Origin: CP2-2F sp034436235 | Lineage (GTDB): Bacteria > Chloroflexota > Anaerolineae > Aggregatilineales > UBA2796 | Assembly (NCBI GenBank): GCA_034436235.1 | Contig: DAOTWB010000084.1 | Span: 1-43,611 of the forward strand | Reading direction: 5' to 3' | Length of the DNA stretch: 43,611 nucleotides | In this document: one piece after another, positions 24,126 through 31,599 of the stretch | Numbering within the stretch: the stretch's first letter is position 1 | Layout: each line of letters starts with the position of its first letter | Position numbers and translations under genes: made by a program | Notes under the pieces: generated by a model | Told to the model about the DNA's origin: nothing | The model's input: only the letters and a program-made list of their open reading frames with translations | Databases searched by the model: none

Positions 24126-25277
24126 TCACGAGTTAGCGCTCAGCACTGTGCTGCGCGCCGCCAGCTCTTCTGCCAACTTCGCCATTTGCGTGGCGACGAT
24201 TGAGGTCGGTTGGAATAGCACAATCGGCATCCCTGCTTCCACAGCTTGCGCTGCCAGCTCAGGCGCAGGCGTGATCAAGGCGAGAATCTCCTGCCCAAGC
24301 GCTTGTTCAGCATCTTGCCACGTCACATGCACCTGAGACGGCGTGCGATTGATGACCACAACGCTGACGCGACCGCGCCCTAAGCCGAGCCCTTCCAGCT
24401 CGTTGAGTATCTCGCGCGCCATGTGCAGCGAGATGCGGCTCGACTCGCTCACCAGCACAACTTGATCTGCCTCGCGCACAAGCCGTGCGTTCAGGCGCGT
24501 CAAGCCGCTGCCTAAGTCCACCAACACATGGCGCGCCAGACTGCGCAGACCTTTGAGCGCTGCGACCGCTGAGTCCATATTGACGTTGAGCAGGCTATCT
24601 TTGGGACGCGACGAGCTGAGCAAGAGCTTCAAGCCGCTCGCGTGGACTGCCAACTCTGCCTCGATAGTGCGCGGCGTGATCTCCGTCGGCGCACGTCCGA
24701 GCAGATTGACCATGCCGACGGCGCGCGGCGCGTTCAGCGCCAAGCCGAGACTGCCTTGCCCGAGTCGGATATCGGCGAGGACGCTCGGCTCTTTCTGCTG
24801 CATGGCTGCGGCAATGTTCGCCGCCAAAGTAGTCGTGCCAACGCCGCCCTTGGCGCCAAGAAAAGCGACAACCGAGCCGCCTTCCGCTGCTGTGCGCCGC
24901 TGCGCCGCGCTGCGCAACAAAAGCGCCTTCACGCGCGAGGCAAGTTCGGCGGGATGAGTTGGCTTAGAGAGATAATCATCAGCGCCTGCCTCAAAGCCTT
25001 GCACTTTGTCATCAATCAGCGTCTTGGCGGTGAACATGATGATCGGAATCGGCTGCGTGATCGGATTGGCGCGCAGGCGGCGGCAAATTTCGTAGCCGTC
25101 CAGATCGGGCATCATCACATCGAGGATGATCAAATCAGGACGCTCAGCGGCAGCGCGCGCGATGGCTTGTGTGCCGTTGCTCGCCGCTGTCACTTCGTAA
25201 CCCTGCCGTTGCAGCATCAAGCCGATCAGCTTCAGGCTGTCAATGTCGTCGTCAACTATCAGGATTTTCTCAGCCAT
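24126..25277 (-). CDS. Receiver-MinD/ParA fusion (CpaE-like response regulator ATPase)
   Basis: 383 residues. Residues 1-120 are a receiver domain: D9-D11 acidic pocket in IVDDDID, phospho-acceptor D53 in IILDVMMPDLDG, T83 in FTA, and K105 in LSKP. Residues about 135-375 are a MinD/ParA ATPase with deviant Walker A GAKGGVGTTT (141-150) and HVLVDLGSGLT in the Walker B position. This architecture matches CpaE/TadZ-like proteins that localise pilus machinery, but no tad/cpa genes are nearby. The start follows GAAGGA by about 10 nt, and a promoter at 25312-25340 rules out longer starts. gatB is 14 nt downstream. It may control cell positioning or an unlinked system. Confidence 0.9.
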   Translation of the reverse strand: MAEKILIVDDDIDSLKLIGLMLQRQGYEVTAASNGTQAIARAAAERPDLIILDVMMPDLDGYEICRRLRANPITQPIPIIMFTAKTLIDDKVQGFEAGADDYLSKPTHPAELASRVKALLLRSAAQRRTAAEGGSVVAFLGAKGGVGTTTLAANIAAAMQQKEPSVLADIRLGQGSLGLALNAPRAVGMVNLLGRAPTEITPRTIEAELAVHASGLKLLLSSSRPKDSLLNVNMDSAVAALKGLRSLARHVLVDLGSGLTRLNARLVREADQVVLVSESSRISLHMAREILNELEGLGLGRGRVSVVVINRTPSQVHVTWQDAEQALGQEILALITPAPELAAQAVEAGMPIVLFQPTSIVATQMAKLAEELAARSTVLSANS

Positions 25278-25311
25278 GCTCGGTTCGTCCTTCTCGTGCT
25301 TTCTTGTGCGC

Positions 25312-25340
25312 AGTTTAGCATGAGCTGCTTGTCTATGCAA
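25312..25340 (-). promoter_or_regulatory. Promoter of the receiver-ParA / gatB unit
   Basis: On the minus strand TTGCAT (complement of 25335-25340), a 17-nt spacer ending in TGC, then TAAACT (complement of 25312-25317), so also an extended -10. The predicted start near 25305 leaves a leader of about 28 nt. Confidence 0.6.
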
Positions 25341-25394
25341 TCTGGCGCTGCACAGACATCGTAAACATGCCATAAAATTTGAATTGGCAGGCAG

Positions 25395-26489
25395 TTAGCG
25401 CGGCGGCGCGCCTTGTATCAGCGCATCGAAGGCTTGATCGTAGGCGGCGATCAGCGTGCGCCAATCGAATTGCGCGATGTAGGCGCGCAGTGCCTCAGGC
25501 GCAGGCGTGTGCAGCGTGCGCAAAAGCGCTGCGACCAGCTCGCCTTCGTTGTACAGGCACAGGTCGTGATAGACGCTTGGCACTAGGGCAGGATAATTCA
25601 AGCGACGCGGCATGATCGGCAGCGCGCCGCAATAGATCGCCTCTGCCATGCTGACGCCAAAAAAATCTTGCGCGGCGCAACTGACGGCATGCGTCGCCTG
25701 CCAGAGCAGGCGCGCGTAGTCTTCAAAACGCTCAGCGTAGCCGTAGTGCAGCAATCGGCTGCCGAGACGCTCGCGCAGCGGCTCGAAGACGTGCTGCGTG
25801 TGACCGATCGGCTCGCCGGCTAGGATGACGCGGAATTCCACGCCGAGCGCCATCAGTTTCTCCAGCGCGTGCGCGAACACTTCAGGGCGCTTGTCATATT
25901 CCCAGCGATGATTCCACAGCAAGGTCGGCACGCTGCGCGCCTTCGGCGCCGCGTAAGCGTCATAGGCGGCAAAATCTATGCCGACGGGCAGCACGTGCGC
26001 CTTTGCCGCGATCTGCGAGACTGTCTCCAGCTCGTTGTGATCGGGATAGTGCTTGAGCAGGCGCGGCAACTCGTCCAGGAACTCGCGCAGGTGGAAAGCG
26101 CTGTTGAAAAAGACGGCATCGGCAGCGAGCGCGCTGGCATAGTTGACGAACGCGATCTTTAAGTCGCGCTTGATGCGCTCGCCGGCAGGGTAGGTGAGCT
26201 GATTCTCGTGAAAGTAGACTGCGCTGGGCAGGTGCGCAGTGCGGCGGCGCGTCAGGGCGAGGAACGTGGTCAGGTCGAGCATATCAGAGGCGACGATCAG
26301 GTCGGGCGCGCAAGCGCTCTGATTGAATTGGCGCGCTAAGGTCACGGCGCCGCCTTGCATGCGCCATTGCCAGAAGCTGCCGTGCAAGGTGAGCGCTTCG
26401 ATGGTGTGTCGGCTGAAGCGTTGCAAGCCGCGCAGCCATGCGGCGTGCGATCCAGTGTTGAAAGGCTCTAGCAGGAGTACGGTGGACAT
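25395..26489 (-). CDS. tRNA-queuosine mannosyltransferase-like glycosyltransferase (DUF3524 + GT4)
   Basis: 364 residues. The N-terminal DUF3524 domain shows LLLEPFNTGSHAAWLRGL, LHGSFWQWRMQGGA and the family hallmark YFHENQLTYP (92-101). The C-terminal GT4-like Rossmann domain has WNHRWEYDKRPEVF and the donor-site segment FFGVSMAEAIYCGALPIMP. This family includes animal GTDC1/QTMAN, which adds mannose to queuosine in tRNA(Asp). The bacterial protein would therefore be expected to glycosylate a tRNA nucleoside, or possibly another acceptor; that is inference by family. It lies 44 nt downstream of the CBM48 gene and upstream of receiver-ParA and gatB on the same strand. No queuosine biosynthesis gene is in the window. 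Confidence 0.85.
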   Translation of the reverse strand: MSTVLLLEPFNTGSHAAWLRGLQRFSRHTIEALTLHGSFWQWRMQGGAVTLARQFNQSACAPDLIVASDMLDLTTFLALTRRRTAHLPSAVYFHENQLTYPAGERIKRDLKIAFVNYASALAADAVFFNSAFHLREFLDELPRLLKHYPDHNELETVSQIAAKAHVLPVGIDFAAYDAYAAPKARSVPTLLWNHRWEYDKRPEVFAHALEKLMALGVEFRVILAGEPIGHTQHVFEPLRERLGSRLLHYGYAERFEDYARLLWQATHAVSCAAQDFFGVSMAEAIYCGALPIMPRRLNYPALVPSVYHDLCLYNEGELVAALLRTLHTPAPEALRAYIAQFDWRTLIAAYDQAFDALIQGAPPR

Positions 26490-26534
26490 GCGGACGGACT
26501 GCGCCGCACGAGTCGGCGCGGCGCAGCGCGCGGC

Positions 26535-26846
26535 TCACTTCTCAGGCGGATAGGTGGTCACTACAGAGTTATCGCCGCTGAACGGATTCGGGACGTACTT
26601 ATCGGCTTCCCAGTCGTTGTGCCATGTTGTGCCATTCACCAAGTAGCGGTATTGGAACTCGCGGTTGAGCGGCAGGTCTACCACGATGGTGAACGTGCCG
26701 TTCTTCTTCTTCTCCATCGGATGTGAGGTCTCGTTCCAGTCGTTGAAGTCGCCCACGAGGTGAATCGTCTCCGCGCCATCGGCGATGGCAGCTGGCGCCT
26801 CAAAGGTGACCTTGCACTTGGTCTTCAGGAAGCTCTTTTTGATCAT
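26535..26846 (-). CDS. Stand-alone glycogen-binding CBM48 (isoamylase early set) protein
   Basis: 103 residues, one CBM48/AMPK-beta-like fold: KVTFEAPAAIADGAETIHLVGDFNDWN, the turn MEKKKNGTF, and FQYRYLVNGTTWHNDWEADKY. The tryptophans and lysine of the glycogen-binding surface are present. With no enzyme domain, it should bind alpha-glucan and target or tether a partner. ATG 26846 is preceded by AAGGAAGG; the 48 residues read further upstream are unlike the family. It is divergent from the LacI gene of the sugar cluster, which ends in a GH13 enzyme, suggesting a link to alpha-glucoside metabolism. It may share a transcript with the mannosyltransferase gene 44 nt downstream. Confidence 0.88.
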   Translation of the reverse strand: MIKKSFLKTKCKVTFEAPAAIADGAETIHLVGDFNDWNETSHPMEKKKNGTFTIVVDLPLNREFQYRYLVNGTTWHNDWEADKYVPNPFSGDNSVVTTYPPEK

Positions 26847-26886
26847 CGTCAGCCTTCCTTCCTGCGTGAAAATTGGCTTAATGTAC

Positions 26887-26895
26887 ATTCTATCA
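26887..26895 (-). promoter_or_regulatory. Extended -10 promoter for the CBM48 gene
   Basis: On the minus strand TG-A-TAGAAT, an extended -10, with no clear -35. The leader would be about 35 nt. Confidence 0.4.
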
Positions 26896-26974
26896 CAAGG
26901 CGCGCTGTAAAAGACAGGGCGAACATAGTGGCGCTCAGTCAGATGCACGAATCGGCGCTGCGCAGACTTTCGAT

Positions 26975-27003
26975 TTGACATTTTCCACAAAAACGATTAT
27001 GTT
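26975..27003 (+). promoter_or_regulatory. Sigma-70 promoter of the LacI regulator
   Basis: Consensus TTGACA (26975-26980), 17-nt spacer, TATGTT (26998-27003). Transcription should begin near 27010, just upstream of the double palindrome at 27016-27038. Confidence 0.7.
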
Positions 27004-27015
27004 ATGCTCAAAAGT

Positions 27016-27038
27016 ATCCAAAACGATTTGGATCGTTT
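27016..27038. promoter_or_regulatory. Overlapping palindromic operators of the LacI regulator
   Basis: Two perfect inverted repeats interlock: ATCCAAA-ACGA-TTTGGAT (27016-27033) and AAACGAT-TTGG-ATCGTTT (27021-27038). They sit immediately after the predicted transcript start and cover the ribosome-binding region. LacI proteins bind 16-20 bp palindromes of this size, so autoregulation by roadblock is likely. I did not find a copy before the binding-protein gene. Confidence 0.65.
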
Positions 27039-27042
27039 ATTG

Positions 27043-28071
27043 ATGAAGATTCGGCTCAAAGATATTGCCAAGCTGACAGGTTATTCGATCACAACTATCT
27101 CGCGCGCGCTGGCAGGTTACAGCGACGTGAACGCGCAGACGCGCGCCTACATCTTGGAGACGGCACAACAGCTCGGCTATCAGCCGAACGGCATTGCACA
27201 ACAATTGCGTCGGCAGATCACCAACACTATCGGTCTCGTAATTCCTGCCAATGCGCACGATTTCAGCGGCGATTTCTTCAGTCAGCTGCTGCATGGCATC
27301 AGCGCCGAAGCTGCTGAGCAGCACTTCGATGTCCTCGTCAGTTCGGCGCTGACGGAAGCTGACGAGACGAGCGTCTATCAGCGGCTTGTCGGCGGTCATC
27401 GCGTGGATGGCATGATCTTGGCGCGCACGCGCCACAACGATCCGCGCATCGCCTATCTGCGCGCACAGAATCATCCGTTCGTGGTCGCAGGGCGCGCCGC
27501 GCCTGATGAGCCATCGGACTTTCCCCACATTGACGTGGACAGTCAGGCGGCAATTCGCGCGCTGGTCGCGCATTTGAGCGCGCTCGGACATCGGCACATC
27601 GGGCTGATTTTGCCGCCGCCAGAGATCGCTTTCACTGCTTACCGCTTGCTCGGCTATCAGGAAGGCTTAGTGGCTGCAGGCTTGCCAGTTGAGCCTGCCT
27701 ATTTGCGCTATGGCGATCTGACACGCGGCAGCGGCTTCAAGGCGACGCATCAGCTGCTGGATGCACAGCCACAGCTGACCGCGATCATCGCCTGCAACGA
27801 TCTGATGGCGCTCGGCGCGATGAGCGCAGCGCAAGAGCGCGGCTTACGCGTCGGCAGCGATCTCTCGGTAGTCGGCTTTGACGACATTCCAGCGGCGGAA
27901 TACAGCCATCCGCCGCTCACAACCATCCGCCAGCCGACCTACCAGACAGGTCGCCATCTGACGGCAATGCTGATCAGCTTGATACGCGGCGAGCAGCCTG
28001 TGCAGACGCAGGTCGTCCTCGAAGGCGAGCTGATCGTGCGCCGATCGAGCGGCGTTGCGCCAAACATTTGA
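27043..28071 (+). CDS. LacI-family transcriptional regulator
   Basis: 342 residues. The N-terminal LacI HTH is RLKDIAKLTGYSITTISRALAGYSDVNAQTRAYILETAQQLGYQPN, followed by the hinge helix and a periplasmic-binding-like sensor domain (NTIGLVIPAN, VDGMILARTRHNDPRI, HIDVDSQAAIRALVAHL, GFDDIPAAEYSHPPLTTIRQPT). It should repress the downstream sugar ABC/GH13 genes until an inducing sugar binds. ATG 27043 gives the standard LacI N-terminus; a longer reading from 27004 would translate the operator. A strong Shine-Dalgarno-like AAGGAGGTGAT overlaps its stop codon but leads to no gene. Confidence 0.95.
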   Translation: MKIRLKDIAKLTGYSITTISRALAGYSDVNAQTRAYILETAQQLGYQPNGIAQQLRRQITNTIGLVIPANAHDFSGDFFSQLLHGISAEAAEQHFDVLVSSALTEADETSVYQRLVGGHRVDGMILARTRHNDPRIAYLRAQNHPFVVAGRAAPDEPSDFPHIDVDSQAAIRALVAHLSALGHRHIGLILPPPEIAFTAYRLLGYQEGLVAAGLPVEPAYLRYGDLTRGSGFKATHQLLDAQPQLTAIIACNDLMALGAMSAAQERGLRVGSDLSVVGFDDIPAAEYSHPPLTTIRQPTYQTGRHLTAMLISLIRGEQPVQTQVVLEGELIVRRSSGVAPNI

Positions 28072-28166
28072 AGGAGGTGATGTTATAGACGATCTCTGAG
28101 CGCAATTTCGAGGTTTTTCAGTCGGCAAAGCACATCGTTAAGAAAAACTTTTGTGGAGGAACTCTC

Positions 28167-29459
28167 ATGAAACGGTTTCGTCTCTTTTTAGCAGCCGTGC
28201 TGATGGCAGCGCTGATCTTCAGCGGAGCAGGCGTCACAGCACAAGGCGAAGTGACTTTTCTCTCAACGCAGTTCAACATCGTGGAAGAAGCTGCCAAGGC
28301 GCGCACGATCTTTGAAAAGTTCGCTGAAGGCAAGGTCAACTTTGTGACCACTGAGGAAGGTCCGATGATTGACCTGCTGCGCGCTGAAGGTCAGGCAGGG
28401 CGCGGCGCCAATGACGTGATCGGCGCGTTGCACGGCACGTTCCCGAACCTAGCAGTCGGCGACCTGCTTTTGGATGTATCCGACTTGCTGGAAGAGATCA
28501 GCGGCTCGGTGAGCGTGAATCCATCGCTGGTGGAATTGGGCAAGCTCGGCACGACCGACTTCCAATACTACATCCCATGGATGCAGGCGACCTACACAAT
28601 GGCGGCAAACGTTGAGGCGCTGCAGTACTTGCCTGAAGGCGCCGACCTGAACAGCCTGACCTACGAGCAGCTTGCCATGTGGGCGAAGAACATGCAAGAG
28701 GCGCTCGGCAGACCGGGCTTAGCGTTCCCTGTCAAAGGCTTGTGGAATCGCTTCATGCAAGGCTACGCCTTTCCATCGTGGACGGGCGGCATGGTCACAG
28801 GCTTCCGTACGGCTGAGGCAGTCCAGATGCTGACCTTCTTCCGCGATGAGCTGTGGCAGTACGTCAATCCTGAGTCGATCAACTACGATTTCATGGGCGC
28901 GCGCCTGCTGAGCGGCGAGGCGATGGTGACTTGGGATCACGTAGCGCGCTTGAAGCCTGCCTTTGACGCTGAGCCTGATAAGTTCGTCGCTTTCCCGGCG
29001 CCTGCCGGTCCGGCGGGACGCGGCTATATGCCTGTGGTCGTCGGCGTGGGCATTCCTGCCACTGCGCCTAATCCGCAAGGCGCAGAGGCGTTTGTCAAGT
29101 TCCTGCTGACGCCTGAGACGCAAGGCGCGATCATGCGCGAGCTAGGCTTCTATCCTGTGGTCAGCGGCGTGGATACGAGCGACTTGCCGGCTGGAGTTGC
29201 CAAGCAGTTTGAGGCAGTGCAAGCGCAAGGTCTGGCTGAGGATGGCATTCCGTCGCTGTTGCCTGTCGGCTTGGGCGGACGCGGCGGCGAGATCAATGAA
29301 ATCTATCGCAACGCCTTCAGCCGCGTTATCTTCGATGGCGAGGATCCACAGAACGTGCTGAATGATCTCGGCAATGCGCTCCAAGCGCTGCTGAACGAGA
29401 CGGGCGCGCGCTGCTGGGCGCCTGACCCGCCAAGCGAAGGGCCGTGCCAGCTGAAATGA
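28167..29459 (+). CDS. Sugar ABC transporter substrate-binding protein
   Basis: 430 residues, family-1 extracellular solute-binding protein. A signal peptide (KRFRLFLAAVLMAALIFSGAGVTAQ) lacks a lipobox cysteine, so anchoring may differ from typical Gram-positive binding proteins. The fold is recognisable from TIFEKFAEGKVNFVT, YIPWMQATYTMAANVEAL, SGEAMVTWDHVARL and AEAFVKFLLTPETQGAIM. Two C-terminal cysteines (CWAPD, PCQLK) may form a disulfide. The ATG follows TGGAGG by 8 nt. It is first of a five-gene run (binding protein, two permeases, ATPase, GH13 enzyme); a hairpin after its stop may raise its abundance over the permeases, as in malE-malF. Confidence 0.93.
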   Translation: MKRFRLFLAAVLMAALIFSGAGVTAQGEVTFLSTQFNIVEEAAKARTIFEKFAEGKVNFVTTEEGPMIDLLRAEGQAGRGANDVIGALHGTFPNLAVGDLLLDVSDLLEEISGSVSVNPSLVELGKLGTTDFQYYIPWMQATYTMAANVEALQYLPEGADLNSLTYEQLAMWAKNMQEALGRPGLAFPVKGLWNRFMQGYAFPSWTGGMVTGFRTAEAVQMLTFFRDELWQYVNPESINYDFMGARLLSGEAMVTWDHVARLKPAFDAEPDKFVAFPAPAGPAGRGYMPVVVGVGIPATAPNPQGAEAFVKFLLTPETQGAIMRELGFYPVVSGVDTSDLPAGVAKQFEAVQAQGLAEDGIPSLLPVGLGGRGGEINEIYRNAFSRVIFDGEDPQNVLNDLGNALQALLNETGARCWAPDPPSEGPCQLK

Positions 29460-29470
29460 GCTGATCGTCG

Positions 29471-29506
29471 AGACGGCGCAGCGCCATGCGCGCAGCTGCG
29501 CCGTCT
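29471..29506 (+). other. Intercistronic stem-loop between binding protein and permease
   Basis: 12-bp perfect stem AGACGGCGCAGC / GCTGCGCCGTCT with a 12-nt loop that can itself pair (GCGC/GCGC). There is no U-tract, so it should not end transcription fully. It probably stabilises the upstream message or reduces permease expression. Confidence 0.65.
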
Positions 29507-29560
29507 ACATTGATGTGCCAATATCGCTATACCAATAGTTTTTTGCTTTGTGAGGTCATT

Positions 29561-30712
29561 TTGAGCGAAAAAGTTGCCCGACGTCGCTGGAACGTCACGC
29601 CTTACTTGCTCTTGCTGCCTTCGATGCTCTACTTGCTGCTGTTCTTCGCCTATCCGATGGTTCAGGCATTTCAATTGGCGCTGAGCAAGAACGTGGACGT
29701 GCTGAATTTGCGCGCTGAGCCGAACTTCGAGGCGGCGATCACAGGCAGCCTTGCCTTACAGACGGTCGCCACCGTCTTGGAGCGCGAGCGCAGCGACGAA
29801 ATCCTGCCTAATGGCGCGCGGCGCGTCGTTTTTTGGTTCAAGGTCGAAGCGCCTGACCTAGAAGGCGACCTTGTGCAAGGCTGGGTCAATCAGCGCAATG
29901 TCTTCATCGAGAATCGGACGACTTCCACGACTTTGCGCATCAACTCAGGCGAGACAGGCGTCCGCCAATTCACAACCGAGTTCATCGAGCGCATGATCAA
30001 CGACTCGCGCTTCTTGCCTGCGCTCGGCACGACAATCCTGCTCGCCATTCTGATCTTGCCTATCCAATTTGTGCTGGCGATCACGATTGGCTTAGTGCTG
30101 CAGAGCCAGATTCGCGGCAGCAGCTTTTTCTTGTACATCTATGCTATTCCGCTAGGTGTCTCAGACCTGACGGCAGGCATTGTGTGGTACGCGATCTTCA
30201 CGCAGCAAGGTTTCCTGAACTCAGCGCTCGTCTCAGCAGGCTTGCTGGAGCGTCCGTTCATCTTCTTGCAAGTCAATCAGATGGGCTGGATGATCGCCGC
30301 TGTGGTCATCGCTGAGGTATGGCGCGCTACTTCGCTGGTGATGGTGATCGTAGTGGCAGGCTTGCAAGCGATTCCGCGCGAGTATCTGGAAGCAGGTGAA
30401 GTATTCGGCGCGACGGTCTGGCAGCGCCTGACGCGCATTGTGCTGCCGCTGCTCAAGCCGAGCCTGCAAGTGGCGCTGATCCTGCGCACCATTCTCGCCT
30501 TTCAGGTCTTCGCCGTGGTGGTGGCGCTCACAGGCGGCAACGTGCTGACCGTCCTCGGCAATGAGACGTTCCGCTGGTACGATCCGGGACGCTTCAACAA
30601 TCCGAACGTGGCAGCTGCCTATGCAGGCTTCATCCTGCTGATCTCGCTAGCCATTTCGTTCTTCTATTTGCGCGCCGTGCGCGGACAAGAGGAGGCGCTG
30701 AAACACGCATGA
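29561..30712 (+). CDS. Sugar ABC permease (MalF type) with inserted SH3b-like domain
   Basis: 383 residues. TM1 is at about 13-36; the usual MalF-type core follows with TM helices from about 153 on and the EAA loop EYLEAGEVFGATVWQRLTRIVLPLLKPS. Between TM1 and TM2 is an extracytoplasmic insertion of about 110 residues. Residues about 46-117 (29696-29911) fit a bacterial SH3 domain: VLNLRAEPNFEAAITGSL, then a strand with FWFKVEA and the closing GWVNQRNVFIE. SH3b domains bind peptidoglycan or glycans; in this position it could dock the wall or the binding protein. The start is TTG 29561 with TGAGGT 5 nt upstream. It overlaps the next permease by 4 nt (ATGA). Confidence 0.9.
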   Translation: MSEKVARRRWNVTPYLLLLPSMLYLLLFFAYPMVQAFQLALSKNVDVLNLRAEPNFEAAITGSLALQTVATVLERERSDEILPNGARRVVFWFKVEAPDLEGDLVQGWVNQRNVFIENRTTSTTLRINSGETGVRQFTTEFIERMINDSRFLPALGTTILLAILILPIQFVLAITIGLVLQSQIRGSSFFLYIYAIPLGVSDLTAGIVWYAIFTQQGFLNSALVSAGLLERPFIFLQVNQMGWMIAAVVIAEVWRATSLVMVIVVAGLQAIPREYLEAGEVFGATVWQRLTRIVLPLLKPSLQVALILRTILAFQVFAVVVALTGGNVLTVLGNETFRWYDPGRFNNPNVAAAYAGFILLISLAISFFYLRAVRGQEEALKHA

Positions 30713-31587
30713 CAGCGGAAATGCAACTCGCTAAACCTGCGCCGCTGGCACTGGACGCGGCGCAACGGCGCGCCAAAGTGCGCCACAACCTGCGGCGCGC
30801 TTCGATCTACGCTGTGGCGATCGCCATCGCCATCTTCATCCTACTGCCGATCTGGTTCATGGTTGTGATGGCGTTCAGCACGCCGCAAAATGTGCGCGCC
30901 TTCCCCAAGCCGATCCTGCCCAATCCTGTCTCAACGGATACGCTCGCCTTTTTCCTGAGCGTGGAAGGCATCCTGCGCGCCACAGGCAATAGCCTCCTCG
31001 TGGCGCTCATCACGCTCGTCCTCTCATCGCTGATCGCCATCCCGGCAGGTTACGCCATTGCGCGCTATCTCTTTCGCGGACGAGACGCCATACGGCTCGG
31101 CATTCTCTCAGTGCGCGCCTTCCCGATCTTGGTCTTGGCAGTGCCACTGGCAACCATCTACATTCAGATCGGCATCTTCGATAGTCCGCTCAGCCTAGCG
31201 CTGATGCATGTTGCGCTCACCTTGCCGACCACGATCTTGGTCGTGGCGAGCGTCTTTGCCAGCGTGCCATATGAGCTGGAAGAAGCGGCGCAGGTCTTCG
31301 GCTGCACGCCAACGCAAGCCTTTTGGCGCGTCGTGCTGCCGCTCTCGGTGCCCGGCATCGCTGCTTCAGCCACTCTGACCTTCGTGCTGAGCTGGAACGA
31401 AGTCTTCGCGGCGATCACGCTCACGCTGCAAAATCGCACGCTGCCCGCCGAAATTCTCTACACGCTCGATAAGTCAGACGATACCTTCAAGTTCGCAGGC
31501 GCTTTTTTCATGCTCTTGCCTGCGATCATCTTCATTTATTTCATTCGGCGCTACCTGTTCAACATGTGGGGACAGGTCAGTAAGTGA
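30709..31587 (+). CDS. Sugar ABC permease (MalG type)
   Basis: 292 residues with about six membrane helices; N-terminal ~30 residues are cytoplasmic and charged. The EAA loop is clear: YELEEAAQVFGCTPTQAFWRVVLPLSVPG. SWNEVFAAITLT and the C-terminal RRYLFNMWGQVSK are typical of MalG/YcjP-type permeases of the CUT1 class. It pairs with the SH3b-bearing permease, and its ATG overlaps that gene's stop (ATGA), so the two subunits are made in equal amounts by coupling. Confidence 0.95.
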   Translation: MTAEMQLAKPAPLALDAAQRRAKVRHNLRRASIYAVAIAIAIFILLPIWFMVVMAFSTPQNVRAFPKPILPNPVSTDTLAFFLSVEGILRATGNSLLVALITLVLSSLIAIPAGYAIARYLFRGRDAIRLGILSVRAFPILVLAVPLATIYIQIGIFDSPLSLALMHVALTLPTTILVVASVFASVPYELEEAAQVFGCTPTQAFWRVVLPLSVPGIAASATLTFVLSWNEVFAAITLTLQNRTLPAEILYTLDKSDDTFKFAGAFFMLLPAIIFIYFIRRYLFNMWGQVSK

Positions 31588-31599
31588 GGTGTGTTGCCT

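Noticed and set aside
28071..28166. Possible copy of the LacI operator before the binding-protein gene
   Set aside because: AAACGGTTT occurs at the start of the coding region and CATCGTTAAG nearby, but neither matches the palindromes at 27016-27038.
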